Positions 49,561-62,000 of a stretch of DNA of 64,000 bases are shown piece by piece. The DNA is taken from positions 88,942,945 to 89,006,944 of the forward strand of contig CM038216.1 in the NCBI GenBank assembly GCA_021442155.1, read 5' to 3'. This stretch comes from Cymbidium sinense. Lineage: Eukaryota > Streptophyta > Magnoliopsida > Asparagales > Orchidaceae. The notes below the pieces were generated by a model. That model saw only the letters and a program-made list of their open reading frames with translations, had not been told where the DNA came from and did no database searches. A program made the position numbers and the translations under genes. How positions within the stretch are numbered: position 1 is the first letter of the stretch; every line of letters starts with the position of its first letter.

Positions 49561-50599
49561 GCTCTATTGCTAGTTAATGGACCACTACGTCAAAAGCCAA
49601 TCCAAGCATCTTTTCATAACTCCATGGAAAGCAATCCTTAAACTCAGTTAATAGCCTAACTAAGTCATTGGTTTCAATTTCATTCAACAAAGAACTGATA
49701 CATGTCGAGCATGGATCTTCTTCAGTTCTTAAGTTGATTTCCTTGAGCTCATCGATTGTTGACTTGATCTCTTCTTCAAACTCTAGCGGTGCATCTTTGA
49801 CTTCAAAATCATCTAGATCATCTGAAGTTTCTAATCACAGCTCCTCATATGAGTTAATATGATTTAAAAAGAACCTATCAGATTCTTAATGATTGGTGAT
49901 GCCTTAGCAGCAATCGTCATCATCGATTGGACCCACTATATGGAATCTTAGTCCCAGTCTTGATTGAGAGCTTTTGCATTTATTCTTCCATATTCTTTTG
50001 AAGTAGTCTGACCTGTGGTTTGACCATGTATGTGGAATTAACCCTTTCTTTGCTAAATTATGAACACAAGGCAAGTACGAACCAAAAAGTAATTCTATTA
50101 AATCTTTATATTAATCATTCTCAAGTTCTACATTAACTTCTTGACTTGAGGATGATGCTCTCAGAAAGAACCTTTGTGTCTTCACACTATGGATGATTTA
50201 GGGGCTTCCTTAACTACCTTTTTGAGGAAAGTGAGGTTAGAGCTAAGGTTCCCAATTGATGCCTTGTTTCACGCATATAGACTTGGATACACTTATGCTT
50301 TGGGTGCTGGTCTTCATGCTATCTGGCTCAAGTGTCACCTCCACAGGAATCTACTATTGAGAAGAGCTGGCTGGTGTGCTAACCATATAAGACTCATCCT
50401 ATGAACTAGATTCTAGGTCTATATGGATAGCAGGTGTACTCTTGGTAACTAGGACATATCTTCTATTGCGCGGCCAATAAAGAGGTTTTCTAGCCACAGG
50501 ACCCACTGACGGCCTCTTCCTCGCACGGTGGTGGTCATCTACCCATATGTTGAATGGAGTAATGAACCGTGGTTGGAATCTAATGTCAAGCTCCACTTC

Positions 50600-51012
50600 C
50601 TCCTTCAAGTCTCTTTCTGCTCCCTTTTATTTTCTTTTTCATTTTCTCTTTTCTTTTCTTTTCTTTTTCTTTTTCTCTATGTTTTTCTTTTTATTTTTCT
50701 TTTTCTTTTTGTTTTATTTTTAAACTTTGGCCAAGTTCATAAGAATAGACTTATTGATTTTGAGGGAGGTAGTAAACCGCATCCTCATACATGTCGACAT
50801 TATGAACTGTAAATAGCTTGAGATCTCCTTTGACATAATAGCGATCCCACCTCACAAACTTTATACACGATGTAGAGAGGATGGAACTATGTTGTTCTCA
50901 TGTATCCATGGTCTCCAAGTAAAGCATTGAAAGATGTATCCAGTCTATAATGTGAAACTTGGCCGATCTTCCAATCGTCTATCTCCAAGGGCAACACTAT
51001 GGAGCCTAAGGC
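50600..51012 (-). pseudogene. Protease C-terminal remnant and basic linker of element C
   Basis: On the - strand the sequence begins PLEI-DDW near 50990, as in element B (PLEISDW), continues with a DTSFNALL motif and the decayed GRPW region near 50905, then runs into a Lys/Arg-rich linker coded by 50620-50720. The active-site DPGAS part is absent since the element is truncated at 51012. Confidence 0.65.
50620..50722 (+). repeat. CTTTT-type simple repeat inside pol of element C
   Basis: A pyrimidine run of TTTTC and TTTCTTTT units about 100 bp long lies at the same place as the run in element B (11835-11906). An ORF on the + strand here is only its antisense reading. Confidence 0.8.
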
Positions 51013-51829
51013 CTATTGACCTCACTTCTAGAGTGCGGATTCAGTCTTCCCATCTTAGACTTAGGAGTTTTCTAGACACTAAGACTTCCCTAGTCGAAGA
51101 CACTTCTAATAATTTGATAAACACTTAACTTAAGCCTAAAGACTTAAAAGGGTTAACCATAGGATTAGGTTATGCCTTAGGGATTAGGGTAATCCACCTA
51201 CCCTACAACCCAAATCCAATCCATGTTCACCTTCTCAAACCAAACCTCAATTTCAATTCAAACATCAAATTCAAACCCAAATTCGAAAATCAAATGATTG
51301 AAGCCCATTATCAAATCCAAACTTGAAACCTTTCCTAAGCCATATGACCTATCCATGGACATAGCCAAATTTTAATCCAAATCAATCAAAATCAATTGAT
51401 TTTCTCATAATCAATTTATATCTTCAATCATCTTCCTAAATAAAATCAAATCTACATTTAAATGATCAAAACTAAATCAAACTAAATCAAATTAAATCAA
51501 AACCCTTCTAAGCCATATGACCTATCCCATGAACTTAGCCAAATCTTAATCCAAATCAAGTCAAACTCAATTGATTTTCTCACAAATCATTCATATTTTA
51601 AATCATCTTCACAAATTTAAATGAAATATACATTTAAATCATCAAAACTAAATCAAACCAAATCAAAATCCAAACTTAAGCCACATGACTCAACTCCATG
51701 GACTTAGCCAAATTCCTTCATTCCAAAACCCAAATTCAATTGATTTTTCATGAATCAATACCTTCAATCATATTCACAAATATAAATGAAATCTATAATC
51801 ATCAAACCAACTTAACCCTTTTGACTTGA

Positions 51830-52830
51830 AATGTTCAAATAAACCAAAACCCATTTGAACCAAAGCTTGCAATTGAATTTATATATCAATCTCAAATCCT
51901 TATATAAATTCAATTAAATCAAACTCAACCCAAAATCAAGCCAACTAAACCCAATTGGTCCACTTGACCCAAAGTGGCCAATTTGACTTTTTAGCTAAGT
52001 TCTAATCCTACCCAAATTGGATTGAACCAAGCCCATCAAAACCTCCCATCATGATTGTTGATCACCTAAGTTGATCAATTATCATATTAGGTCAAACCAA
52101 GTCAACTTGGTCATTTGACCAAGTCAACCCTTAACCCATATGAACACAAACTAGCCAAATTGCAACCTATGCTAAATCCCTTGAAACTAATGATTCATAC
52201 CAAATCAAAATCAATATTTGAATATGACTTGACCTTCAATTGAGTCAAACCAAACCCAATTGACCCTCTTGACCCAAGTAGACCTAAATTGACCTAAAAG
52301 ACCTATGTCAAATAAAAATATAAACCAAATTGATTGCAACCAATGGCTCAAGTTCATTCTAAATTGATTGTTAAACTTGACCAAAGCTAAGATTGGATCC
52401 AATTTAACCTAATTGACATACTTAGCTTAGATTGACCTAAAGGTTCAAGTTGGCCTAAATCAAAACCAAATCCAAATTAATTGAAACCAAAGCCTACAAT
52501 CATCTTCATTTGGTCAACTAAACCCAAACCAACACCCAACCCAAGCCAATTTGGCCAACTTGGTCAAATTGGTAAATTTAACCCATTTGACCCAAATGAA
52601 TTCAAATGAGCTAAAATCAAATCTAAGTCAAACTAAACCAAACCAATTGAACCAAAACTTCCCAAATGATCATATGAACTTGACCCAACACTTGGTTTGA
52701 CCCAATTTGACCAATTGGTCAACTTGACCAACCCAATTTGAACTAAATGAGTCAAATTGAGCCAAACTAACCAAATAAACTCCAATTGACTTAAAATTTG
52801 GGCTAACCCACTTTTGGCTCATTTCAAATC
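51830..52830. promoter_or_regulatory. Dense W-box-like (TTGACC/T) cluster in R-b
   Basis: TTGAC followed by C or T occurs more than 20 times on the two strands in about 1 kb, including the perfect palindrome TTGACCAATTGGTCAA (52707-52722). The same palindrome is at 3944-3959 in R-d, and a near match lies at about 57781 in R-c. W-boxes bind WRKY factors in plants. The surrounding DNA is low in complexity, so the regulatory reading is uncertain. Confidence 0.4.
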
Positions 52831-53202
52831 TACCCAAATCAAATCCAATGCCAAATGATCATTCTACCCTTGGGTAAAATGCATCACATAAGATAAATCA
52901 CTCATGTAAGTTGTCATTTCTATTCCTTGGCCACTTGGTACTCTCCCAATGGTCCTCCTAGGCACCTAGAACACTACCCAACCTGACCCAAGGGGTGGTT
53001 GGATCGACCATGGAGGTGAAATCACCTCACCCTCACCATTGGAGCATTTGAAACCCATAGGACACCCATGATTCCTCCTTGGCACCTCGCACCTTCAACC
53101 CAAGCTGAGCCAACTCTCCTCCTCCATACCACCCATGACTCCCTGATATGGTCAGACGATCATTAGAATCTAAAATTGATCCCACTATCTGATCAAGATG
53201 AA

Positions 53203-53220
53203 GGGGGGGTATACACCCCC
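53203..53220. repeat. GGGGGGGTATACACCCCC near-palindrome in R-b
   Basis: G-run and C-run flank TATACA. R-c has the weaker GGGGTATACTCCC at about 58569, so the feature predates the split of the copies. Confidence 0.4.
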
Positions 53221-55225
53221 TAATTTCTACTCAAATACACACAAAAATCATTCCTCAGAGCCCTAGCTACCTATGACGAGCCACTAGAGCCATTCCCTAA
53301 GCTCTCAAGCTCGTTCCTCGATCAAAAAATGCCATTCCCCATTCCTTAGGACACTCCCATTTCTGACTTAACTTCCCCATTTCTCCATCAAACTCAAATT
53401 AACTTTGCATGAACCTTCCCTAGGCCTCATCGAGCAAGAATGAATCATCTCCTAAGCTCCCTAAGCACCGGAGGTGGGACTTCGATCAAAGTTGAGCTCC
53501 AAATCATCAGTTCATGGCCTTCTGAGTGAATGTTGAGTAATTGATCCAATTACCTGCTCAATAGGAATTCGTCTCCACTAGATGAAGCTTCCTTAATTAT
53601 TCAAACCACCAATCTTGAGCTCCAGTGAGGTATGCTTCCAAAACCAATCCTTTGGCAAAAAATGGGCTGGAGCTTTTTGAAGGAAACTTACATCTCGTGT
53701 AATGTTGATCGTTGGATCCCCTCCGATTGATGTCATGAAGGTGTGAGATCTTTTTGGAGTTGATCTGAGCTCGGGTAAGCTTGGATCAAATGAGCAATGA
53801 TGGATGAACTACATTATCCCTCACTCGAGTGAAGTTATATCATGTATCGACCATTCCACGTGATTGCAATGGACAGTCAAGATTAGATCTGCTAGATCAA
53901 AATGATTTAATCCTATTAGGCTATGGGATTAATCATAGTCATCTGATCTTAGATTGGACGAAGGATAAGAAAGCACATCCACCGCTGCCACATAGGTGTT
54001 GAGTCGGATAACTTCTAAGTAGCCAATCCCTCGGTGCCAAGTCGAAAGTGCGTTGCATCAGCGCGTCACATGACGCCAATAGGATTAGGCTTTAATTAGG
54101 CTTAATTAATCATTTTTAATGACTGAAACTTCTAAAAATCATAAAACATCATAGAGAAATAAAAAAATGCAAATAAATACTCATTTTAAAGGTATTTCAT
54201 AAGAGAATTAATTAAAAATGATCTTAACTAATTTTGAACAGTAATTAAGGTTTAATTACAAAATTAATTAGCATAATTACTTTTTAATTACTTCAGCAAT
54301 TAATCCCAAATTTTGTGGGTTAATTTAATGGGATGACCTCTGCTTCCCATGATTTTCTTAAGATTTATTCCTTACTTAATTAGGAAAATTGACTAATTAA
54401 ACTTTAACTACTCTTTTAAGTTAATTAATGATTAATTAATCCCATGAACAATAACAAATTGGTTAATTAAGTTTATTAATCATTGTTCAATAGTAAGTGA
54501 ACTAAGGAAAAGGGTTGGGACCCCTTTCCTAAGTTCATTTCACCCTTTTTAAAATGAAATTAATTAAGATTTAGCTAATTAATTAAATTAATCAAATTGA
54601 AATCATAATCACATTAGACCTTAATTAATTAAATCATGGGGTAGATCTTTGGGTGTTTAATAACTAAAGGAGTTTAATAAAATTATGGTTAGTCCACATG
54701 TATGGGAAAACCATAAGAGTAATTAATTAAGTCCTTTAATCTTATTAACTATTATTCATGAGCCAATTGCATTAGGCCCCTTTTATTTCCTAGGATCATT
54801 GCAAGTTTATTTTTCATGCATATCATGTTAGCTCATAATTATTTAGTTAATTACTTTAAGGTGACATAGGAAAGGTTAATTAATTCATCTAATTAGGGGT
54901 TCAACTTAATTAACCCATAAAATTAACTTAATTACATTTCCTTAAATTAAATCAAATCACTTATGCCAGAATATGTTTAAAACAACAAGTGATTATTTCT
55001 CTCCTCCTCTTTAAAATCAAATCCAAAACTTAATTAAAAAAGAAGCTTTGGTTGCTTTAAAAAATCTAATTTGATTTAATTATCTTTAAGAACTAGTTTG
55101 GTTGAATGAATCACATGCTTCTATTTGATTGCCCTCTTTCCAATCATGTTAAATTTGGTATGTCATTTGAATTCATGCATCCATCTTTTCAAAATGAAGT
55201 AAAATAAAATGGATTTCCTTTATTA

Positions 55226-56062
55226 AAAAGCAAATAAACTAAAATTAAATAAAAATCTAAACCTAAATAAATCAAAAAAAACCAAAAAAATGAAAAATAA
55301 ATAAATTAAATAACATTTAAAATGAACCTCTAAACCTAACTATAAAACATAATAAAATAAATCTAAACCTAAATAAAATAATAAATAAAACCTCCCTAAA
55401 CCTAAATAAAAAAATAAAATAAAACTAAAATAAAATAAAATAAATAAAACCCTAAACTAAAAATAAAACCTAAAATAAAACCTAAATAATAAAACTAAAT
55501 GTAAATAAATATAAACCAAATAAAATAAAATACTAAAACCTAAACCTAAATAAATAAAATAAACCTAAACCCTAAACTAAAACTAAACCTAAATACAAAA
55601 TAAAATAAACATAAACCTAAACTAAATTAAACTAAACTATAAATAAACTAAACTAAACTAAATAAAATAAAACTAAAATAAAACTTAAAATAAAAACCTA
55701 AAAATAAATCAAAAATAAAAACTTAAAACCTAAACTTAAAATAATAAAATAAAAACCTAAACATAAACCTAAAATTAAAAAATAAATCCTAATCCTAAAA
55801 TAAAATAAAATAAATAAAAATAAACATAAACATAAACCTAAACCTAAAAATAAATTAAAATAAAACTAAACCTAAATAAATAAAACAAACTAAATAAAAT
55901 AAAATTTGAAAATAAAATAAATAAACTAAATAAAAATAATAAAATAAACCTAAACCTAACTTAATTTTAAGAAAAATAGCCTAAATCTAAACCTTAAACC
56001 AAATCCTAAAAAAATCCTAAACCTAATCTAAACCTAAACCCTAAAACTAACCCTAAAATCCT
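55226..56062 (+). repeat. Small telomere-like block between R-b and R-c
   Basis: It has the same composition and strand as the large array: CCTAAA, CTAAA and AAATAAA forms. A decayed spacer (CTAACTTAATTTTAAG) lies near 55966 and a short CCCTAAA-rich part follows, as in the large array. It ends directly at the R-c terminus. Confidence 0.8.
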
Positions 56063-56064
56063 AT

Positions 56065-59000
56065 TGACCTCACTTTGGGTGAGTTCTCAACTTCCTCATC
56101 ATAGATAGACTCTTATAGACACCAAGAGTTCCTTAATCTTAAACACTTCTAGTGATTAGGTGAACACTTAACCTAACTAAAGACTTAGAAGGATTAAAAT
56201 GAGAATAGATCATGCCTTAGGGATTTAGGAAAACTTTATAATATCCTTAGACCTAATCAATGCTTCCTTCCTCAAACCAAACTACCAATTCAAATCCAAA
56301 TCATAAATCAATTCCAAATCAAATGATTGAAACCCATAATCAAATTCAAACTAAAAAAAAAACCCTTTCTAAGCCCTTTGATTTTATCTTATGGACTTAG
56401 CCTTAACCAAATTCAAATCAACCCCAATGCAACTGATTTTCATAAATATCTATTGAATCCCAAATCAAATTTTAAATCAATTCTAAATCAAATGACTAGA
56501 ACCCGAAATCAAATTCTAATTCCAAAATTCCTTCCATGAACCACCCTCATATGCTTAACCAATAAACCAAATCAAACTTGATTGATTTCTTTATAAATCA
56601 ATCATTCTTACATTTATATTCACAAATATAAATGAAATACAAATTCAAATGAGCCAAACCAAATCAAACTAAATCAAACTGAATCAAGACCTTTCTTAAG
56701 CTATATAGACTTACCACCATAAGCTAATCAATCTTAAATTCAATTAATTTCTTTATAAATCAATTATTACTTCATTTATATTTACAAGTATAAATGAAAC
56801 CTACTCTAATGACCAAAATAAATCAAACCAAATCAATTCCCCACTTAAGCCCTTTTGACTTACATTTAAACTTGGTCAAATTTGCTTCCAAATCACTCCA
56901 AACTCAAGTGATTTTCTCATAACCCATTTATATCATCATTTATATTCACAAATATAAATGAAATATAAATCCAAATGGCCAAAATCAAACCCAAATCAAA
57001 TCAAATTTCTAATTTTAGCCTTTTTAGCCAATTTCTTGAACTTGGCTAAATGATATCCAAATCAACCCAAACCCATGGATTTCTTCATGAATCAATCATT
57101 CCTTCAATCAGTTACCCAAATATAAACATAAACTACAATTATCAAACCAAATCCAAGTCAACTCAAGTCAAGCCCATGTTGACCCCTTTTGACTTGAAAT
57201 TGTCAAATGAACAAAAATTTGACTCCAAACCCATTACAATTGGATTCATATTTTCATCCTAGGCTCATATGTGAGTTCAATTAAACTTAAATCAAGCCAA
57301 AACCAAACCAATTTACCCATTTAGGTCCACTTGACCCAAAATGACATAAAAGACCCTTTTGAGCCAAGTTCTAATCCAACCCAAATTAGATTAAACCAAG
57401 CCCATCCGAACCTCATATCATGATCAACAATCATCTTAAGGTGATTAACTACCTTGAATTGGGGCAAACCAAGTCAACTTGGTCCTTTGACCAAGTCAAC
57501 CTTTAGCCCAAATGAAACCTAAACTAGCCAAAACCCACCATATACCAAATTAATTGAAACCATTAATTCAAACCAATTCATAATCAATGATTGAATATGA
57601 TCAAACTCTCAAGTGAGACAAACCAAGTCCAATTAACAATTTGACCTAAGTTGACCCAAATTGGCCTAAAAAGCCAAAATGGGTCAAATCATTATTTGAT
57701 CCAAATTAATTGCAACCAATGGCTCAAGTTCATTCCAAATCATTTATTGAACCTGACCAAAGCCATGATTAAGACTAATTTGACCAATTTGTCAAATTTA
57801 CCCAACCTAGCCCAAATTGATCTAAAAGGTCAAATTGGCCAAAATCCAAATTAAACACAAATAAAACCAAACCAAAGCCTACAATCATTTTCAATCAACC
57901 AATTGAACATGAACCAACACCTAACCCAACCCAATTTGGCCAAATTTGTTGAATTGGTCAACTTTGCCCATTTGATCTATTTGAATCCAAATGAGCCAAA
58001 ATCGAAGCTAAGCCAAATTAATCTAAACCACTTAAACCAAAACTCTTCAAATCATCATTTAAACCAAAGCCTTGGTTTGACCCAATTTATTGGTCAACAC
58101 ACATGAACCCATATGAGCCCATTTGACCAAATGAAGCCAAACCACCCCAAACCAACCCATTGGACCATAGGAATTGGCCAAACCCAACTCAAACTAGTCC
58201 TAGATCACTCCCAAACTAGCCCAAATCCAAGTGGACCACACACAAGGGAATTAGCTATTTGACAATCCTCCCCACATTGGATTATTTCCATAAGAAGTAA
58301 ATTCCACTCTCCCATCACTTGGGCACCCATCCTAGGGCCAAATGGGGTGTGCCTAAGCTTTCTATCCCACCCCATAGCTAGGATCATGGACCAAGGAGTT
58401 CACCTCCTCCCGAGCCAAATCGAGCACCCAAAGGACCAAGCCAACCCAATCATGCTAAATCTTGCCTTAACTCCTTCCAACCCTAGCATGCCATGTGGGG
58501 CGGTGACCCCGATGCCTTGATGATGATGAATTAATAGAAAGGATGAACCCCATCTATCCAACATAATTGGGGTATACTCCCTCAATCGAGTGGATTCATC
58601 ACCATTTACTCTCCTGCCCCAAGTGAGAAAAAATCCTTAAGAGCATTTTAAACCTCCCTCGACGGCCATTACTCTTTGTGCGAAAAAATGGGAGACCTCC
58701 CTTGATTCAAACCCATCCATCCCTTAACCAAACATCAATTAAACTTGAACACACCTTCACCACACCTAATCAAAGCCAAGTAAATCATCCCTTTAGTTCC
58801 AAAGCCACCAAAAGCCATACTTTGATCAAGATCGAATGCTTAAAGGGAGGGCCTTGGTCCATAAAGCAAACCACCTTAAATTAAAGCTCGTGTGGCTCAA
58901 CAGGGCTTCATTTCTACCGAATCAAACTACCTCAATCATTGGAACTGCTGATCATAAGCTCCAATGAGGTAATTTCTCAAAATTTATCCTTAAATGAAAA

Positions 59001-62000
59001 TATGTTGGTCCTTTTTGAAGTGAACTTACATTTGAGCCCATCATAGTCATTGGATCCTTGTGGATCCTTCACATGAAGGTGTGGGTTGAGTTTGGAGTGG
59101 ATGCTTCTAGATCGATCCATGGCGTGACGAGCTCTACCGTTCATCGCTCATATGAAGATGGATCATGGGCCATCCGTTCTATGTGATTGGAATAGACAAC
59201 TGTGATCAAATCATGTCAAAACACTTAATTTAATCCTCCTTAACAACAAGATTTAATCATGTCCATCCGACTTAGATCAGATGGTCCACAGGAAAGCACG
59301 TCCACCACAATTCGAGTCAACGTACTAATTTGACAACTTAAATGGCCTATCCCATCACACCACATGGTAAGCATGTCATGTCAGAGCGCCATGTCAGCAA
59401 CCACGTGGGACTGATGAAGTTAGGAAGTTAATTAAGTTTAATTAAACTTATTTTGAGGCTAAAACTTCTAAAATTAATAACTAATCTTAAAAAAATCCAA
59501 AAAATATTAATGAGGGCTCATTCAAAGGTATTTCAAAGGGAAATCCATGAAAATTATTATTAATTAATTTTGAACAATAATTCATGCTTAATTAAGGTTT
59601 AATTAAAAATTTAATTAGCCTGATTATTCTCTAATTAATTATCCATTTAATTTCAAACTTTCCATAGATGTTTATGGGGATGACCTCTAGCTCCCCTATT
59701 TTTTCTAAAATTTATTGGATAGTTAATTAGGAAAATTGATTGATTAAGCCTTAATTACTCTCTAACCTTAATTAATGATAATTAAGTAAATTAATAGTGG
59801 ATTAATTAATTAATTAAGCTTATTTCCATCTATTAACATTGAAAAGTATCAGGGAAAGGGTTTAGGTTTATTCTTATAACCATTTTATTAATCCTCTTCA
59901 TTTGTTTCAAATTAATTAAAGTTTAATTAATTAATTAGCCACTTAAATTAATCAATTAATAGAAAAGGGAATTTAATTATTTTAGAGCCTAATTGTTTGA
60001 AATGACTTAGGGATTGAGATTGAGGCCTCTTTCTTGATCTCTTCCTCTTAGTTAATTTCAATATCCTAATTAAAATATAATCAAAGGATTTAATTAACTA
60101 ATTAAAGGCTTAATTAAATTAATTTAAAATCCAATTCATTCCTAATTTTGATTAATCAATCTTGGGTAGTTTTTTAGATGTTTAATATTCTACAATTTAA
60201 TGTAATTCTAATTGGCTTACATGTGTGAGAAAATCATAAAAGTGAATAATTACATCACTTAAGCTTAATTAATTATTAATTATGAGCCAATTGCATTAGG
60301 CCCCTTTCATTTCTTAGGAGCATTGTTAATTTACTTTTCATGTTATTGCATATCATGTTGTCTCATCATTAATTAGTTATTTAATTTAAGGTGATATAGG
60401 GGATTTAATTCATACCTCAACCTAATTAAGCCATAAAATCAACCTAATTGCTTTTCATTTAATCAATTTAACTCACACATATGGGGAATGGGATTGAGAT
60501 TACCAAACCTCTTTCACATTTCTTAAATCAAATCCAACATGAAATCAAAAATGGTTTTAAGAAAATTTCATTTATTTTAAATAAGCTTATTTAATGTGAT
60601 TGCCCTTAGGAATTTGTTGGACTGAATGAAATCACATGCTTGTGTTATTTTATTTCTTTCCAATCATGTTAAAATATTGTATGACACTTGTAGTCATGCA
60701 TTCATTTCTTTAAAATTAATTAAATGAAGATGATTTCCTTTCTGTCAATTTGCATGTGTTGGCTTACTTAAAAATATGTGTGACTATTATCACTATTAAA
60801 TCTCAAATTTAATTTAAAAAGCTTATGAATGAATAATGATATATATATATATATATTGTGATTATAGTTACACATACATAGGAGATGCATGTGAATATAA
60901 GCTTAGTGTATGAAGCGAAGTCTCTTTCTTACATTTATATGTTGACTTGCATAAGTTTGAATGTTAATGGGTATATTAGTTTGGACATTCCGGGGATGCA
61001 CGGCTTTAAGTAGCCCCAAGAAGGTTCTTACCTCACTCCCCTAGTGCAGAATAATGGTGAAGTACCTATTTGATTTCATTCTTATGTACTTTAACATTAC
61101 AATTTAGATAGAGCTTAATTCATTTACACAAATAGACTAAATAAATTAAACTCTACTTTTGCATGGTGTTTTCTATTCTTATAGTTGTTTATACATCCAT
61201 ATGTATTTAAGAATAGAAAGTATATTAGTCAATATTGGGAGGGACTCCTGACTTCAAGTAACCCCAAAAGGTTCTACCTCACTCCCTAATGCTAGAATAA
61301 TGGCATGTACTTGCTTAAAACTTTCATACATTTGAATGTGTATTTAGCTAATGAATGAAAACCCCCTCTTCTTTCTATTAAAATGTCATGCATTTATATT
61401 TTGTTCAAGTGGTTGGGTTGATTAGTAATATGATTTAGAGTTCTTTTCTTATGCTTTTGTATAAGAATTTAGATGAAACTTTAAATTAATATGACAAATA
61501 ATTCAATCAAATGAGACATTAATTCCAAGTACACTTGCTTACTTTCATCATTTAAGTGTGCTAAGATATAAATTGCATGTACAGTTATGTTTAGGACTTA
61601 ATCGTATGCATGCTATATATGATGGAAAGAAATGAACAAACATGTGTTAGGTGATAATAATTAATTATACTTAATCTTAAGATGCATTTCTTATTGAATG
61701 AGATTATTTAAAGTGAACTTAAACATAGGACTAATTAAAATATTTAATAAGCCATTCATTAAAGAGAATTGATTAATTAATTTGTTTTAGATGTGACTTA
61801 AGGTAGGGATGAAAGAGAGTGATCCTCTCTTGTCTTCCCTTTATAATCTTAGTTATTTAGTATAAGACAAATGAAACAATATAAACATTAAGTAAAATAT
61901 ACAAATCAATTAAATCATTTAAATTAAAACCTCCCTTTATAATTAAATGTCCTCCATACTTAGAGAATGACAACTCTAAAGCATATTAAGAACATACCAC

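Larger units (their letters stand above)
44219..51012 (-). mobile_element. Element C: pol and 3' region of a Tat-like Ty3/gypsy retrotransposon
   Basis: It has the same family and order as element B, with more small deletions. On the - strand: protease C-terminal end (51012), basic linker, RT, RNase H, second RNase H, integrase (to about 46590), then 3' non-coding repeats to 44219. Gag and the protease active site are missing because the element is cut at 51012, exactly where R-b begins. No LTR is seen at its left end, where it meets the AT-rich satellite. Confidence 0.8.
51013..55225 (+). repeat. R-b: proximal part of repeat family R
   Basis: It starts TATTGACCTCACTT, the same terminal box as R-c and R-d. 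Zones in order are about 180 bp with Leu-codon-poor simple DNA, a 1.6-kb zone rich in TTGACC/GGTCAA and CAAATCAAA (51230-52860), a more complex zone with a G-box CACGTG (53857-53862), and an ATTAATTAA-rich zone (54080-54680) that leads into sequence shared with R-a. It is interrupted at about 55225 by telomere-like DNA. No protein-like ORF is present. Confidence 0.7.

Noticed and set aside
50528..50812. + strand ORF with a Phe/Leu-rich, membrane-like stretch
   Set aside because: It is the antisense reading of the CTTTT repeat that codes the basic linker of element C. The same holds at 11650-11922.
56327..58884. Several ORFs of 60-94 codons in R-c and R-b
   Set aside because: They follow low-complexity repeats (Asn, Gln, Pro, Lys-rich), are not conserved between R copies and show no domain.
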